Assembly (NCBI GenBank): GCA_004352715.1
Contig: SCFE01000056.1
Coordinates: 1,007,649-1,071,648 of the forward strand
DNA length: 64,000 bases
Direction of reading: 5' to 3'
Source: Hofstenia miamia
Lineage: Eukaryota; Xenacoelomorpha; Acoela
Part shown: piece after piece, positions 11,438 through 24,161 of the stretch
Numbering within the stretch: the first letter of the stretch is position 1
Layout: each line of letters starts with the position of its first letter
The notes under the pieces: model-generated
Seen by the model: only the letters and a program-made list of their open reading frames with translations
Databases searched by the model: none
What the model was told of the DNA's origin: nothing
Translations under genes and position numbers: made by a program

Positions 11438-14400
11438 ACTACAGCAGCTTCCTAACTTACAGATAAAATATATACAATCCATAACAATACAATAATAAGA
11501 TAAACACGGTAGTTATTTTGGTACATTTTCAACTGTTTCTTGGATTTCAATTTTATGTATTTTGTAGAATAAGGCACTATTTAAATTATTTACTAGTTTC
11601 TTAACTGTGGTGCAGATGCTGCTGAGAAATTTTTAAGCAACATCAGACTTCGTAGCACCAATTATTTCTAGAAACGGAGGTGTTTTCAAATTTTAAATAT
11701 ATTTATTTTTAGTGAGTTGTGTGTCTAAAGATATAAGAAATTTAGGGTTCAATCAATTTTGCTTTAATTTCCCTAGCCAATTAATAAAAAATATTGTAAA
11801 ATTATAAAATTATATACATATATGTAGTTTCTTTAACAAAAATCAGATTTGCAGGCACAAAAATATAATGGGTTTTATTAATGTTTCCTAATCAAATTAG
11901 TATAAGTTAAAGATATTTAGTGTACTTTAACTAATACTTGAAACCAATTTTGAGATCAAATTTTAATAAATTAATATCAATTTGATATGGAGCTAGACTC
12001 AGAAAAACAACGTCAATTTTTTGTACATCTTAATAATCATTCATTTATGTTAACCACTATAAAGACACCTTAACCTACATGCAGCTAAACCTTAAAAATG
12101 ATTTATTCATTGTGCATTCTTTGAATAAATTCTTTTCTTTGATATCCATTGACCTTAATCTGGGCACGCCACTGTTACTAACAGTGCAATAAATTGATGC
12201 GACTCTTAATGAATGTAAAAATTCTTAAATATTGTTTGGGCATTAAGGCATAAAAACTGATTTCAATGCGAATCCAGGTTTCTATCGGGCTGTTACTGCA
12301 AGAGTGCTCTTGAGATAGTTGAGATCTCATTTTCATTGATGTCAATTTTAGAAATGATAGCTTTCAAAATATATTGGAAGTGAGCATTTTGCAATATGGT
12401 TCGATTGGCTTACAATGCAAACTGAATTTCATTTCAAATGACTTTTTACTATGCATGGTTAAGTTGCCAATGGCCTGTTCATGTAACACATGTTCTTTTT
12501 CTGAATATAAAACTATCAGCATTCATCTGAAATCTATTCTGCAGAAACTTCAATTTCTACTCGATATTCGCGCTCTTCAACTCAAGTAAAGATGGAACAA
12601 ATTTTTGACAACATTGCAAATGGTAGTTCAGGCAGCCTGGTCAACAACTCTGCTAAGCCAAAGTTTGGTTGAGATGAAGGACAGTAATCATAACAAACAG
12701 TAAATATGCTCGTTTCTCTTTAAAATCGATTAAAATAAATATTGCACGTGCATTTTTTCCTCTACTTTATACATATAGATTATATGCAACAATATATATG
12801 CTGAGCTATTGGAAAGAACAGAAATGTTTCTTAAGCTTTCGTAAAGTGCTTCAAATTTTTCTAGTAAATTTCCTTTATTTCTTACTTGGGCAATTATCTA
12901 TTAGCTAAGCTTTAGCAAGTATATTAATAATTTTAATTCATTTAAGAAATTTTTGTAAATTGCATATTTTCATATAGTTTATAATGTAGTGGCTGTGTAA
13001 AATTTCACCTATTTTAACACTACACTAGGTGCACACATACACAAAAAAAACACTTAAATTTATCATAATATTTTTATATTTTACTATTGTAGTTTGTGGA
13101 GTTTGTAAGTGACGGCGGAACGAATTTTAGTTCGGGGCAAGCTACATTTACTACCAGCATATTAACTAAGAGGACCTCTATTGTTTAAATTATGAGACAT
13201 AGGGATGTTAATATTAGGAGAGCAATTGCCAGTATGCCCTCATTCCACCGCAACTGGTTTGCAATGTTTAATATTGTATACAACATATTGCTTTGATTCT
13301 TATAGTTATTATTATAGCGCTGTTACATACTTTTATTTTCCATAGGGCCTCTGGACATGAATCATTTTACAATTATAATGCTGCGCCTCCTGAATATATT
13401 TTGATAAGCAACAGAGTACAACTGAATAATTTTTTAGACTTAGTTTGGTATATTACTCAATATTAGTTAATGATCAATATTGTGAATTTGTTGTTGTTCC
13501 AAACCACAACCAGAGGAGTGAATTTTCACAATTTATGGACTTTTGTCAAATAAAATGCTGTTAATTCCTTTTAGTGAAACAATTTTATGTATCGTTTTAA
13601 ACAATATAGTACTCTCTTAATAAATTCATAACAAAATATCACTTAAGCTAATAAGTTCGTTAATATTCTGAGTAAAGGGCTCCCATCTTTGTTCATTCCT
13701 GTTCAGCAACACTATAGAAAAAATGTGACAATTTAAAGCTCCTGTTTTGATGCTTGTAGCATGCTTACATCAATGCAGCTTTTGTTGAAAGCGATTTATA
13801 ATATACATGAAAAGTTCAGTAAACAGATTAAATAATCGCAATATAGCACTGAATACTGTTATTCAGAATCGCACACAATCATAAAAACATAATAATTACA
13901 ATTATTTATATTATTATTATTATTATTATCCAATTTCCAATTGATAAATGCATTTGTAACTTACCAAATTGACAAACAAGAAACCAGTAATTATTTGAAA
14001 AGATATGAATTGTTGTCACCAAGGTACTTCATCAAGTGCCTAGTTTGGTTCTAATGTTTAAGCATGGTAACAAAATGCATTGAGTCTATTCAATGACACT
14101 ATTAAATATAACCTAAGAAATCGTAAATGTATAATTAACACTCTTAATAAATCAAACATTGGGAAAACTCAGTTATACATAACACTGCAGGTTGCTGGAC
14201 TAAACTGGAAACATTATTTTGTAGTTTATATAAATTTTAGTTTTTTTGAAGCACTACTTCTAATAAAGTGCTTGTAAACATTTATTATCACCATAGCGCC
14301 TTTAAGCATTTAGACATTTTCATGGCATCTATAATAACACATTTTTTGCAATTATAGCCCTTCTCAATGCAACAACTATCATAACAACGCTAAATACTAT

Positions 14401-15061
14401 TTTGTGAAAAAAAGTTTTTACTATTAACAAAAAAATTAATTTACTTCAAGGCGACCTTTAAACCTTGGTTATTTACGAATGCTCGATGTTGTCGGTTTGA
14501 GGCTGCCAAGAACAACTAGAATAACAAGACTCCGAACTTATACAAGAGCAAAAAGAAATAAGTACGCTTACAAGTACTTGGTTTGCACATGTTTTTACTT
14601 AAACATTGGAAGTCATTTCTTATTTAATTCTAGCTTAACCAACATATATTTTCCATTACATTTTTCAACTACATTCACTTGAAGACATCAATTAATCTTC
14701 TTAAAAAAGGAAAATATGCAAAATACCATTTAAAAAGCTTTTTGCAAATTTTTCAAGACTAATTAGGTCTTTGAAAAACGTTGCATCCATTATGTGGTTT
14801 GCTTTTGTATTCAACAGTTATTTATTTAAGTAGTGGTTCTCATTCGGGGTCTACGTGCACGCTAATAATGAAAATAATTTATTTTCAAACCTTTGCATAA
14901 TACAAAAATTATAAAAATACTTATTAAGGTTTAAAGTAAATTGTTTTCTTTAATTCCACTTAGTTGCAAATTGATATTACTTAGTTATAGACGTTATTCT
15001 TTGAATATCCAAATAAGTTCTTTTTTTGGTGATAATTCTAATTTAATTTTTTTCTTTATTT
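11438..15061. other. Long AT-rich stretch without recognised genes
   Basis: About 3.6 kb with only short unassigned frames (for example 12374-12589, 14080-14277 and 14479-14682, all plus strand). None has a domain I recognise. A short ATT microsatellite lies near 13905-13929. Confidence 0.4.
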
Positions 15062-16860
15062 AAAATTAGATTCTTCTTTAATTTCAGGTGATAATCTGTT
15101 TCACAGATCAATACAGTAATTAATAAAACAATTCATGATGCTTATTCTAAATTTAAATTTTCTATAGCACTTAGTTCTAACATGGAGTATTGATGAAATA
15201 TCTTTGATCTAATTTTGAAAAATATTTTTAGTGATTTTAGTTTTTGTAGATAGTCTAATGAAAAAAGATTGTAAATTCTTCTGATGATTTTTGATTGCTT
15301 TTTTCACATATAATAACTAAACTCCAATTCAACATTCTTTCTATCTTGTTTTTTGATCGCTTAGATAAATTTGTCAACAACCATAATGAATAGAAATATT
15401 AAGGCAGAATATACGATTCCAATATCAATATTTTCCATTTAATTGGTATAAGACTTTTTAACTTACAGAGTTTTTTGATCCATTGTGCCATTTTTTTATT
15501 ATTTTGTTCATATGTTCTTTAAATATCAATTTATTATCAAAAATAATACCTACGTATACATTTTATTTTCTTCTTCAATGGTTTTATTGTTTACTTGTAA
15601 GTTTAGTTTTTCATTATTTGATTTGCTTAATACCATGAACTTTGTTTTTTTAATATTAAACTTCATTTTATGTTTATCAAAATATAAGATAGCTCTGTCT
15701 AATGCATTTTGTAAACCTTCATGTTTGATTGTATATAATAAAGTATCATCAGCATACTGTATGCATTTTATTTTATTATCAAATTTGATGTCATTTACAT
15801 ATATGTTAAATTACAGGGGTCCTAGTACTGAACCTTGTGAGATTCCATGGTTAATTATCATTGAATGACATGTTTTAGTTTATTTATTAGGATATTATGA
15901 GCAATTGAATTGAATGCCTCTTACGTATTATTGGGATTACTGAAATTGGTCTATAATTAATTGCGTCTTTAGTATAACCTTTTATGTATAGGTATGATTT
16001 GTGCTATTTTCAAATCATCTGGAAAGACACCCTCAGAAATATATTGGTGTAAAATATTACATAATGGTCTACACAGTATTGGAATAGCTTGCTTTAAAAA
16101 TCATGATGGTATTGTAGACGGTCCTTGTGATTTATTAATGTTTAAGTTATGTGATATTTCATTAAACTGATGTAAAGTTATGAAACAAAATTTAAATTGT
16201 TCTTTATACATTAAATTATTGTGAATCTGCATTTCATTTATAGAGATAATATCGTATTGGTATTAGTATAATTTCCTATATTTATGAATGTTTCATTAAT
16301 TACATTAGCTATCATTTGTTGATCATATATGATTTCATTTTTATCTTTTAAAGATGTGATCTCTGATGAATATTTTTCTTTTAAGAATTTCGGTATAAAT
16401 CTCCATTTTGTGTTATGCTTTTGTTTTCAAATGGTAATTTCAGGAAATTGTGAAAATCTTTTTTGCATTTGTTAGATACTTTGTTTCTAATATATTTATA
16501 CTTGGTAAAATTTTTGTCATTTTTATCTTTACAATAGTTTATGTACGCATTGTGTTTCAGTTTAATTAATTGCTTTGTTTCATTTGATAACCACTGCTTC
16601 CATTTAAGTAATTCATTTTGATTCATATTCTTCTTAACTTTTTTTAATAGACATTGCTCATTAAAAAGATCGTCTAAATTTTTAGTAACGAATCGCAATT
16701 TTTCATCAACAGTTGTCAAATTATAAAATAATTTCCAATCTAAGCATAATAATTGATTTTGGTCGTAATTACTTCTGGAATGAACTGTGACATAATCCAT
16801 CAAACTATCATGATTGGTCAAGATGAGAGAAAGGGGGGATGAAGGAAACAAAGACTGAAA
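15062..16860 (-). pseudogene. Non-LTR retrotransposon copy 2, ORF2 (linker and reverse transcriptase)
   Basis: On the minus strand, 16851-16381 is an open 156-codon frame. It is Lys-rich and looks like the end of the endonuclease plus the linker before the RT. From about 16240 to 15950 the RT fingers follow, with S-E-G-V-F-P-D-D-L-K and I-I-P-I-H-K. There is an in-frame stop, and a one-base frameshift precedes N-Y-R-P-I-S. An internal deletion then fuses A-F-N-S-I-A-H-N-I-L to the Q-G-S-V-L-G-P-L region. The active site is intact Y-A-D-D at 15745-15756. The TAA after G-P-L (15811-15813) is at the same place as in copy 1. The 3' end is near 15062. Non-functional. Confidence 0.85.
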
Positions 16861-17190
16861 TTATTAATATTGATTATAATGATTAAAATGTAAATCATGA
16901 TAGGATTGATTATTTTCACTTTGTAAATGTTTTGTGCAATTATATCTAAAATTATGCTCGACGGTATTTTGACAAAACGAAAGATGGTCAAGCAGCGTAG
17001 TCAAATTAAAGCTAACGTTGCGTAAAATTAGCAGAAATATTAAGCGAGGGAAAAACTGTAAACAAGAAAGATTAACAGGTACTAGTCGAGTATTTAGTTG
17101 TTTAATACCAAGTGCTATAAATATACTGAACATGATGTAATTAATGATGAACAAATCTACTTCTGATTTATTTTCTCTTGTCAGGTTATT
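16861..17190 (-). other. Region between ORF1 and ORF2 of non-LTR copy 2
   Basis: This stretch should hold the endonuclease of ORF2, but no endonuclease motif is readable. A 96-codon minus-strand frame (16864-17154) is unassigned. The endonuclease appears to be largely deleted or scrambled. Confidence 0.35.
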
Positions 17191-18101
17191 TTATATATTC
17201 TGATGGAAAGCTAAACGTCTACNNNNNNNNNNNNNNNNNNNNNNNNNNNNNNNNNNNNNNNNNNNNNNNNNNNNNNNNNNNTGATTTTTCATGCAAAACA
17301 TACAATTATTAATATCATTTACACATGAATTTTTTGTGTGACCAAATTTTGCACATTTAGAACACATTTTGATATATGAATGATCACTGACATGCAATTC
17401 TGTAAGACCAAATCTTATTTTGTTATTTAAAAGTATTGATCTTTCCCTTGGAAAAACATTGAAGATCCCTCTTTACAATTGTAATATTTGTTGGTGTATG
17501 CAAATATTCATGAAAATTATTCCTCTTTATTTTCATTAAATAATTAATCGTTTCCTTCAAACAAATTTTTTTTGAAATAATCAAAGTCTTCTAATCTTCA
17601 TATAATGAATTACTTGATAATTTTATCTTAGGCATGAATTTGGTTGAGGATTTTAGTGCAATATTTTTAATTTTCGATAGTTCTTTCTCAAAAATCTTGG
17701 CTTCGTAATCACAAAGACATTGCTTAATAATGTCATTTTTATTTGAAATTGAGAGGTGATCAATGGTTGCGTTACTACCTGATAATTTTTTCAACATTGC
17801 CTATTAATTGTTTGCATTCTTTGGCGGTAGGTGAAACATTTGAGGCATATTTATCTGAGAGAGACTGTTGTATTTTTACACTTGAAGTACTATTGCTTAG
17901 ACAATTAAAAAATTCCTTTTTAATTTTAGAAATTAAATTGGAACATTCGATCTTGGATTGATTTGGTATTTCGAATTCATTAATTACAAATTCTAAATTT
18001 GTAAATGAATTTAATAGATTAGTAAGTTTTTCCTTTGCAGGACCTTTAATAGTATTGGAATAAAGCATCATGCAAAATAAAATATGTATTAAATGCTAAA
18101 T
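17191..18101 (-). pseudogene. Non-LTR retrotransposon copy 2, ORF1 with zinc knuckles
   Basis: Minus-strand frames at 18071-17775, 17797-17591 and 17397-17191 together form a gag-like ORF1 broken by frameshifts. The N-terminal part is polar and probably helical, with K-G-P-A-K-E-K-L-T-N-L-L-N-S. Near the C-terminus is a CCHC knuckle, C-S-K-C-A-K-F-G-H-T-K-N-S-C, followed by a C-M-F-C start of a second one. An N run at 17223-17281 interrupts it. In such elements ORF1 binds RNA. The start side ends at the single N at 18102, where unrelated gypsy sequence begins. A related ORF1 fragment lies at 29090-29600. Confidence 0.75.
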
Positions 18102-18102
18102 N

Positions 18103-19407
18103 TATAGAAATTGTCAGACAGAAGACGAATTTGTTGAAAAGTTAGTCGTAAACATAACAAAACAAGTAAAAGAGAAATGTAAAAGTACAATGGACATAAT
18201 GCCGATATATGAAGAAACGATATTATCGGAAGAAGAAGATAGTGAGACACCAGCATGTAAAGCAATACTCCCGAAATTTACGGGGAGAGTTGATAGCTAT
18301 TCACCTACATTCAAAGAATGGATTCAAATGTTCGAAATGAGCATGAAGGAGAGGAAAGTCATACAAAAACAGGCCGCAGTACTATTCCCTTTATATCTAA
18401 GAGGAGCAGCTTACCAGCATTATTTGGTGTTGGATTTAGAAACTAAATCAGATTACAAAAATTTGATTGGAGAGTATCAATGATGATGAGAGTTTCAAAA
18501 GTCAGTATCGCATGTTATTAAATAGTTTAAAGATGAACAAACGAGAAGATTTACAAAACTACATGTCACAGGTAGAGAGACTACTGAAACTTAGTTCAAG
18601 AGAGAGCACGTATTCTAAATATGATTTGTTTTCTCATATATGTAAAGGATTACCAGAACCGATCCGGCAACAATTCGAAATTAAGTGTGATGCAGACGAC
18701 TCCCTGGAAAGAATGATAAGGAAAGGTCTGGGAATACAAGTTATGATGGAAAACAATGCTCGAATTAATGAGAAATCGTCAACAATGAAAGTGATACCAA
18801 CAATGGTTAGTGGAACAAATAAAACTAAAAAAGACGATGATGGAAAACCAAAGGACGAAATTATCAAAATAAAGTTGAAAGATGGTATGATAAAACGTAT
18901 AAATAGAAAAGATCTAAAATGTCAGGTGTGNNNNNNNNNNNNNNNAAATATGATTTGTTTTCTCATATATGTAAAGGATTACCAGAACCAATCCGGCAAC
19001 AATTCGAAATTAAGTGTGATGCAGACGACTCCCTGGAAAGAATGATAAGGAAAGGTCTGGGAATACAAGTTATGATGGAAAACAATGCTCGAATTAATGA
19101 GAAATCGTCAACAATGAAAGTGATACCAACCATGGTTAGTGGAACAAATAAAACTAAAAAAGAGGATGATGGAAAACCAAAGGACGAAATTATCAAAATA
19201 AAGTTGAAAGATGGTATGATAAAACGTATAAATAGAAAAGATCTAAAATGTCAGGTGTGTGGAAAGAAAGGTCATACAAAGAAATACTGTAAACGGCAAA
19301 TTAATGTTATTGAAGAGGAAGAAGCATACTTTGAGGAGGAAGACTTATTAGAAGATGAAGATGAGGTGGAACAAACAGAAGAAATAAAAGAGGATACTTT
19401 AAATTAG
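18103..19407 (+). pseudogene. Ty3/gypsy-type gag, 5'-truncated
   Basis: The frame is open from the N at 18102 through an ATG at 18190 (M-D-I-M-P) to a stop at 18481. It then continues in another frame from about 18467, a +1 shift most likely due to one indel. The capsid-like middle has L-P-E-P-I-R-Q-Q-F-E. A CCHC zinc knuckle, C-Q-V-C-G-K-K-G-H-T-K-K-Y-C, starts near 19249. A very acidic tail ends at TAG 19405-19407. The stretch 18617-18930 recurs almost unchanged at 18946-19258 on the other side of a 15-base N run, so part of gag is present twice through assembly rather than biology. Gag packages the element's RNA. The 5' LTR and primer-binding site are missing. Confidence 0.85.
19398..19404 (+). 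promoter_or_regulatory. Putative -1 ribosomal frameshift site (T TTA AAT)
   Basis: The heptamer TTTAAAT sits with gag-frame codons TTA-AAT directly before the gag stop TAG. This is the X-XXY-YYZ layout used for programmed -1 frameshifting. The protease/RT frame is -1 relative to gag and is open across this point. A short GAGG...CCTC pairing follows the stop. A second copy is at 19609-19615 beyond an N gap, from the duplicated gap edge. Confidence 0.6.
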
Positions 19408-19608
19408 AGGGAGCACCGCCTCTGGTAAAACGTGCGCCCGTGTTAATCGTAACAGACCTAATTAAGACTAATACAATTACAGTTGTAATAAANNNNNNNN
19501 NNNNNNNNNNNNNNNNNNNNNNNNNNNNNNNNNNNNNNNNNNNNNNNNNNNNNNNNNNNNNNNNGATGAAGATGAGTTGGAACAAACAGAAGAAATAAAA
19601 GAGGATAC

Positions 19609-20931
19609 TTTAAATTAGAGGGAGCGCCGCCTCTGGTAAAACGTGCGCCTGTGTTAATCGTAACAGACCTAATTAAGACTAATACAATTACAGTTGTAAT
19701 AAATGGAGTGATGGTCAAAGCAACTATAGATACGGGAGCAGTAATATCAATTATTACTGATGAATGTGCGGCGAAAATAGGAATTGATAATAGAAAATTG
19801 GAAAGCGAAAAGAGCAGATTACTCAATGCATCAGGAGATTACATTGATACCAAAGAGAAACTATTGGAAGTACTGATGAGGATCGCTAACACGACGTTTT
19901 TGCAAACATTTACAGTAATAGATACAGAAAATAATGCGCTCCCCTATGAGGTAATAGGAAATGATTTTTTGATGAATAACAAATGTATCATCGACTACAC
20001 CAACAAAATGATATCGGTCCAAGAAGAAATAGTAACAACTTGCGAAGAAGAGCAAGGCACAGAAACTATAGAATTTCGGTTAACAGAAGATGTGAAGATT
20101 CTACCTAATAACTGGAAGATGTGTCAGATAGAGACGGAGAATTATGTGATGTCTGAAGTCATGATATATGATCAAAAAGGTATAAATACGAAAAAAGTTT
20201 CGATCCCATCAAGTTTGTGTGTGGTAAAAGATGGCAGAGGAATGATACCAATGTTAAACGCAACTAATCATGTGGTCAATATAAAAAAGGATACTTTAAA
20301 GTTAAAAGGGAAAAAAGTAAAAACCGAAAAAACGATGGTGAACAAAGCGATTAATATAATACAAGAAGAAAACGAGGAGTATCAAATACCGGAAATAACA
20401 GAAGAGGAGTATCAACACCTAAGCGCGGAAGAAAGAAAGCAATTGGTAGTAATACTTAGAAGACATGCAAGAATATTTAATTACAGAGAAATAAGTGTGG
20501 GAAAGGCAGTTGGAGAGACGCACAAAATAATAACCACAACCGAAGAACCAATAAGATTGCCGTGTAGAAGAGTTCCGAAACACTTGAAAGAACATTATAA
20601 TACGATATTGAACAAACTAATTGACAATAATATAATTAGTCCAAGTGAAAGTCCTTATGCTGCGCCCACAGTATTTGTCAAACAGGGTGAGAAATACAGA
20701 CTCTGCATAGATTTCCGGAAACTTAATGATATAATGAAGAAAGATTACTATCCACTCCTGAGGATAGAAGATATTATTTACGAAGCCAGTAAAAATAAAT
20801 ATTATACATGCATAGATCTTTGCAAAGCATACTGGCAAGTGCCAATGGAGCCTGCAGATATTGAAAAGACAGCATTTATAACGCCGTATGGGCTGTTCGA
20901 ATGGATGTATATGGCCTTTGGGTTATGTAAC
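19609..20931 (+). CDS. Ty3/gypsy-type pol: protease and reverse transcriptase (partial)
   Basis: Entered by -1 frameshift at 19609-19615, the frame stays open to the gap at 20932. The aspartic protease active site is A-T-I-D-T-G-A near 19725, with a later I-G-N-D-F-L-M. The RT domain starts around 20440. It shows R-R-V-P-K-H-L, then Y-R-L-C-I-D-F-R-K-L-N and F-I-T-P-Y-G-L-F-E-W, all typical of Ty3/gypsy RT. The catalytic Y-x-D-D box would fall in the 1000-base gap. No stop codon occurs within the visible part. The enzyme would copy element RNA in cytoplasmic particles. RNase H and most of integrase are not visible; a C-terminal integrase end lies at 25428. Confidence 0.85.
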
Positions 20932-21931
20932 NNNNNNNNNNNNNNNNNNNNNNNNNNNNNNNNNNNNNNNNNNNNNNNNNNNNNNNNNNNNNNNNNNNNN
21001 NNNNNNNNNNNNNNNNNNNNNNNNNNNNNNNNNNNNNNNNNNNNNNNNNNNNNNNNNNNNNNNNNNNNNNNNNNNNNNNNNNNNNNNNNNNNNNNNNNNN
21101 NNNNNNNNNNNNNNNNNNNNNNNNNNNNNNNNNNNNNNNNNNNNNNNNNNNNNNNNNNNNNNNNNNNNNNNNNNNNNNNNNNNNNNNNNNNNNNNNNNNN
21201 NNNNNNNNNNNNNNNNNNNNNNNNNNNNNNNNNNNNNNNNNNNNNNNNNNNNNNNNNNNNNNNNNNNNNNNNNNNNNNNNNNNNNNNNNNNNNNNNNNNN
21301 NNNNNNNNNNNNNNNNNNNNNNNNNNNNNNNNNNNNNNNNNNNNNNNNNNNNNNNNNNNNNNNNNNNNNNNNNNNNNNNNNNNNNNNNNNNNNNNNNNNN
21401 NNNNNNNNNNNNNNNNNNNNNNNNNNNNNNNNNNNNNNNNNNNNNNNNNNNNNNNNNNNNNNNNNNNNNNNNNNNNNNNNNNNNNNNNNNNNNNNNNNNN
21501 NNNNNNNNNNNNNNNNNNNNNNNNNNNNNNNNNNNNNNNNNNNNNNNNNNNNNNNNNNNNNNNNNNNNNNNNNNNNNNNNNNNNNNNNNNNNNNNNNNNN
21601 NNNNNNNNNNNNNNNNNNNNNNNNNNNNNNNNNNNNNNNNNNNNNNNNNNNNNNNNNNNNNNNNNNNNNNNNNNNNNNNNNNNNNNNNNNNNNNNNNNNN
21701 NNNNNNNNNNNNNNNNNNNNNNNNNNNNNNNNNNNNNNNNNNNNNNNNNNNNNNNNNNNNNNNNNNNNNNNNNNNNNNNNNNNNNNNNNNNNNNNNNNNN
21801 NNNNNNNNNNNNNNNNNNNNNNNNNNNNNNNNNNNNNNNNNNNNNNNNNNNNNNNNNNNNNNNNNNNNNNNNNNNNNNNNNNNNNNNNNNNNNNNNNNNN
21901 NNNNNNNNNNNNNNNNNNNNNNNNNNNNNNN
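20932..21931. other. 1000-base assembly gap
   Basis: Exactly 1000 Ns. The same length recurs at 24428-25427 and 26788-27787, so the size is probably a placeholder. Frames computed through these Ns are meaningless. Confidence 0.95.
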
Positions 21932-23587
21932 TCAGAAAAATAGCACTGATAAATGTGAAATAAGATGCTCATATAAAAATGAAGAAAAATGACAATTGAA
22001 AATACAAAGTGATCAATTTTTGTTTAAGTACAGTAGTAATTACATTTTAAAATTTTTCTGAAAAGATTACAAATGAAAATTAAAGTATCACAGCATTTAC
22101 AAAGCAATCCCGTCATTGATGTTAATTCAAATTCATCAATATATTGCGCAATATACTGTCTTTGCTTTAGAAAGCATAACTAAATTTAGCAGTGGTTTTT
22201 AATTGAAGGATAAGATGAAGTGACACTATTGTAATATCTCCCGCTTGTGCTTTGCACCCCTAATTACGTATAGAGACCTATTCTTAGAGAGACAGCTGTG
22301 GGTGGAAGATACTAACGAACACTAAAACTGTGCTAAAGCTGTTCTATATTTACAACAAATACTTTGGCTTATATACAAATTAATATCAACATATGTACAA
22401 TTTCCATGCTAAAACATGGTCTCGCCGATACAGCAACCAATACCGATACTACACTATTATGCTAAACATATCTCATTTTTTCATTAGTTTGGCTGAAAGA
22501 GCAGGAAATATCTCTTTGGCTAATCTGCTTAAATTTACCTAACATGCCCTGTGTATTGTGGATAAGGAAATTTTCGTTGAATCTAAGCACTACTTAAACT
22601 TATGCACTATGACCAGAAATTTGTGATCAGCATTTTTGAGTGCATTAAATGTCAAATTTGAAATGCATTTTGTGAACTAAGACCACTACAATTTGCTTTA
22701 TGGCATTTTGTTGCCCTAGTAATAAATGAAGTGTTTTTTGTAGGTAATTCCAGAAATTTAAGAGAAAATTTTTTTAACATGGAATAAGAAATCCAAAGAA
22801 AATTCACGAAAAACCAGAGGAAATTTTGAAATCGATTGCTAGAGGCATGAATACATCTTTTGGGGAACATACTTGAATGTAATTTTGAAAATGTGTACGC
22901 AAATCTATTTTTTGAGTTAAGTTGTAAGCAATTTTTTGAGAAACATGAAAAATTTGAAAAATTTCATGGGCAGTTTAACAGTCTTTCCGTTGTTTGAGTT
23001 TTTTCCCACAACATGCACAACACAACACAATAGAGGAATAAATTACAGAATGTTAGCAATTTGGGCAAACTTGTTAACATAAATATTGAACATTTATGTG
23101 TACATAGCGGAAATTAATATACATTAATGATTTTTAATGATGGGAAGTTGATTTTAATATTTGTGATATTGAATGCCCAGGTTGAATCCCAGGAACTTTT
23201 GCCTTTAGATTTTTTTGTTGGGCATACCTAAAGGGAAGATTTCACCGTCAAAAGCCGACTGACTCAAGGCAGCTATCCAAACAGAAGTTCAGTAAATTGG
23301 ACCACATTTTACCAGTGTAGTAATTGATATTTTGCAAGTTCGGGTCAATAATTATTTACTTTCAGGAGCACAGCCCGCGAAAAATGTTGTATTTAAAAAT
23401 AACTATATAAAATTCGTATTTTGAACATTTTTTAATGCTTTGTTCAGAAAAATCCATCCTGTAACTAGGTAGCTAATAAAGATTTTTAGGTCCCATCATT
23501 AAAAGCCATTATGTATAAAGATGTCCACTAAAACAACGTGTTGTCTAAAAATGTCACGGTATAAATATTAAAACAGGCGATAGGGTG
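21932..23587. other. Sequence between two gaps, not gypsy-coding
   Basis: No RNase H or integrase reading frame is visible here, although gypsy RT ends at the preceding gap. A patch around 23180-23345 has GGTTGAATCCC, resembling a tRNA-type B box, and may be a SINE relic. The rest is AT-rich and unassigned. Confidence 0.4.
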
Positions 23588-23595
23588 GTGTAAAA

Positions 23596-23888
23596 CAAAC
23601 TTGGAACGGTTAAAACCTTTTTGGACCCGACCCTCATGATGTGTAGACCCGACCGAACTCGACCCGTGCTACTAAATTTGACCCGACTGCACCAAAGCAA
23701 ACAAAAATATATGCCTTTCTATGCATTGGTTGTCATGTGACAAAACAGTTACATGTAACACATCGTTCAATGTAGTGTTAAAACCTATACGTGATTTAAG
23801 AAAAATCCTTCGACCCTACAGGACCAGAACCCTACAAAAAGTTGATCCGACTCGACCCGCGGGTTGGGTCGAAACATTTTCACTCCTG
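23596..23888. mobile_element. Small hAT-like MITE with GACCCGACC subterminal repeats
   Basis: The flanks GTGTAAAA (23588-23595) and GTGTAAAG (23889-23896) form a 7-of-8 match target duplication. The right end reads TTTTCACTCCTG. Both sides carry repeated GACCCGACC/TCGACCC motifs pointing inward. The terminal inverted repeat is weak on the left, so this is an old copy. No coding capacity. Confidence 0.55.
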
Positions 23889-24161
23889 GTGTAAAGCTCA
23901 CAAGAGCAGCAATTTTGTTTTCTGTAGATAGACCTTCAATGTTTATATGAGGCCCACTGTGCGTAATTTCAGTTGTGACTTTACGCAATGAAACTCCAGA
24001 GAATCCTCTATCATTATTGTTTTATAATTTTATATAGCTTTAGCATGCCCTGAATTACAGTGCTTATAAAAATTTACCTGTGTGATAGAGTCACATAAAA
24101 ATGGAATAAATCACATTTTCCATTTTTATTATTAATATTTTAGTTTCAAAAAATTTCATAT

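Noticed and set aside
18634-19196. Minus-strand frames over gag
   Set aside because: Shadows of the gag frame, duplicated only because the gag segment itself is duplicated at a gap.
20888-21972. Long frames of about 350 codons across N runs (also near 24337-25560 and 26737-27856)
   Set aside because: They consist almost entirely of undetermined bases and carry no coding information.
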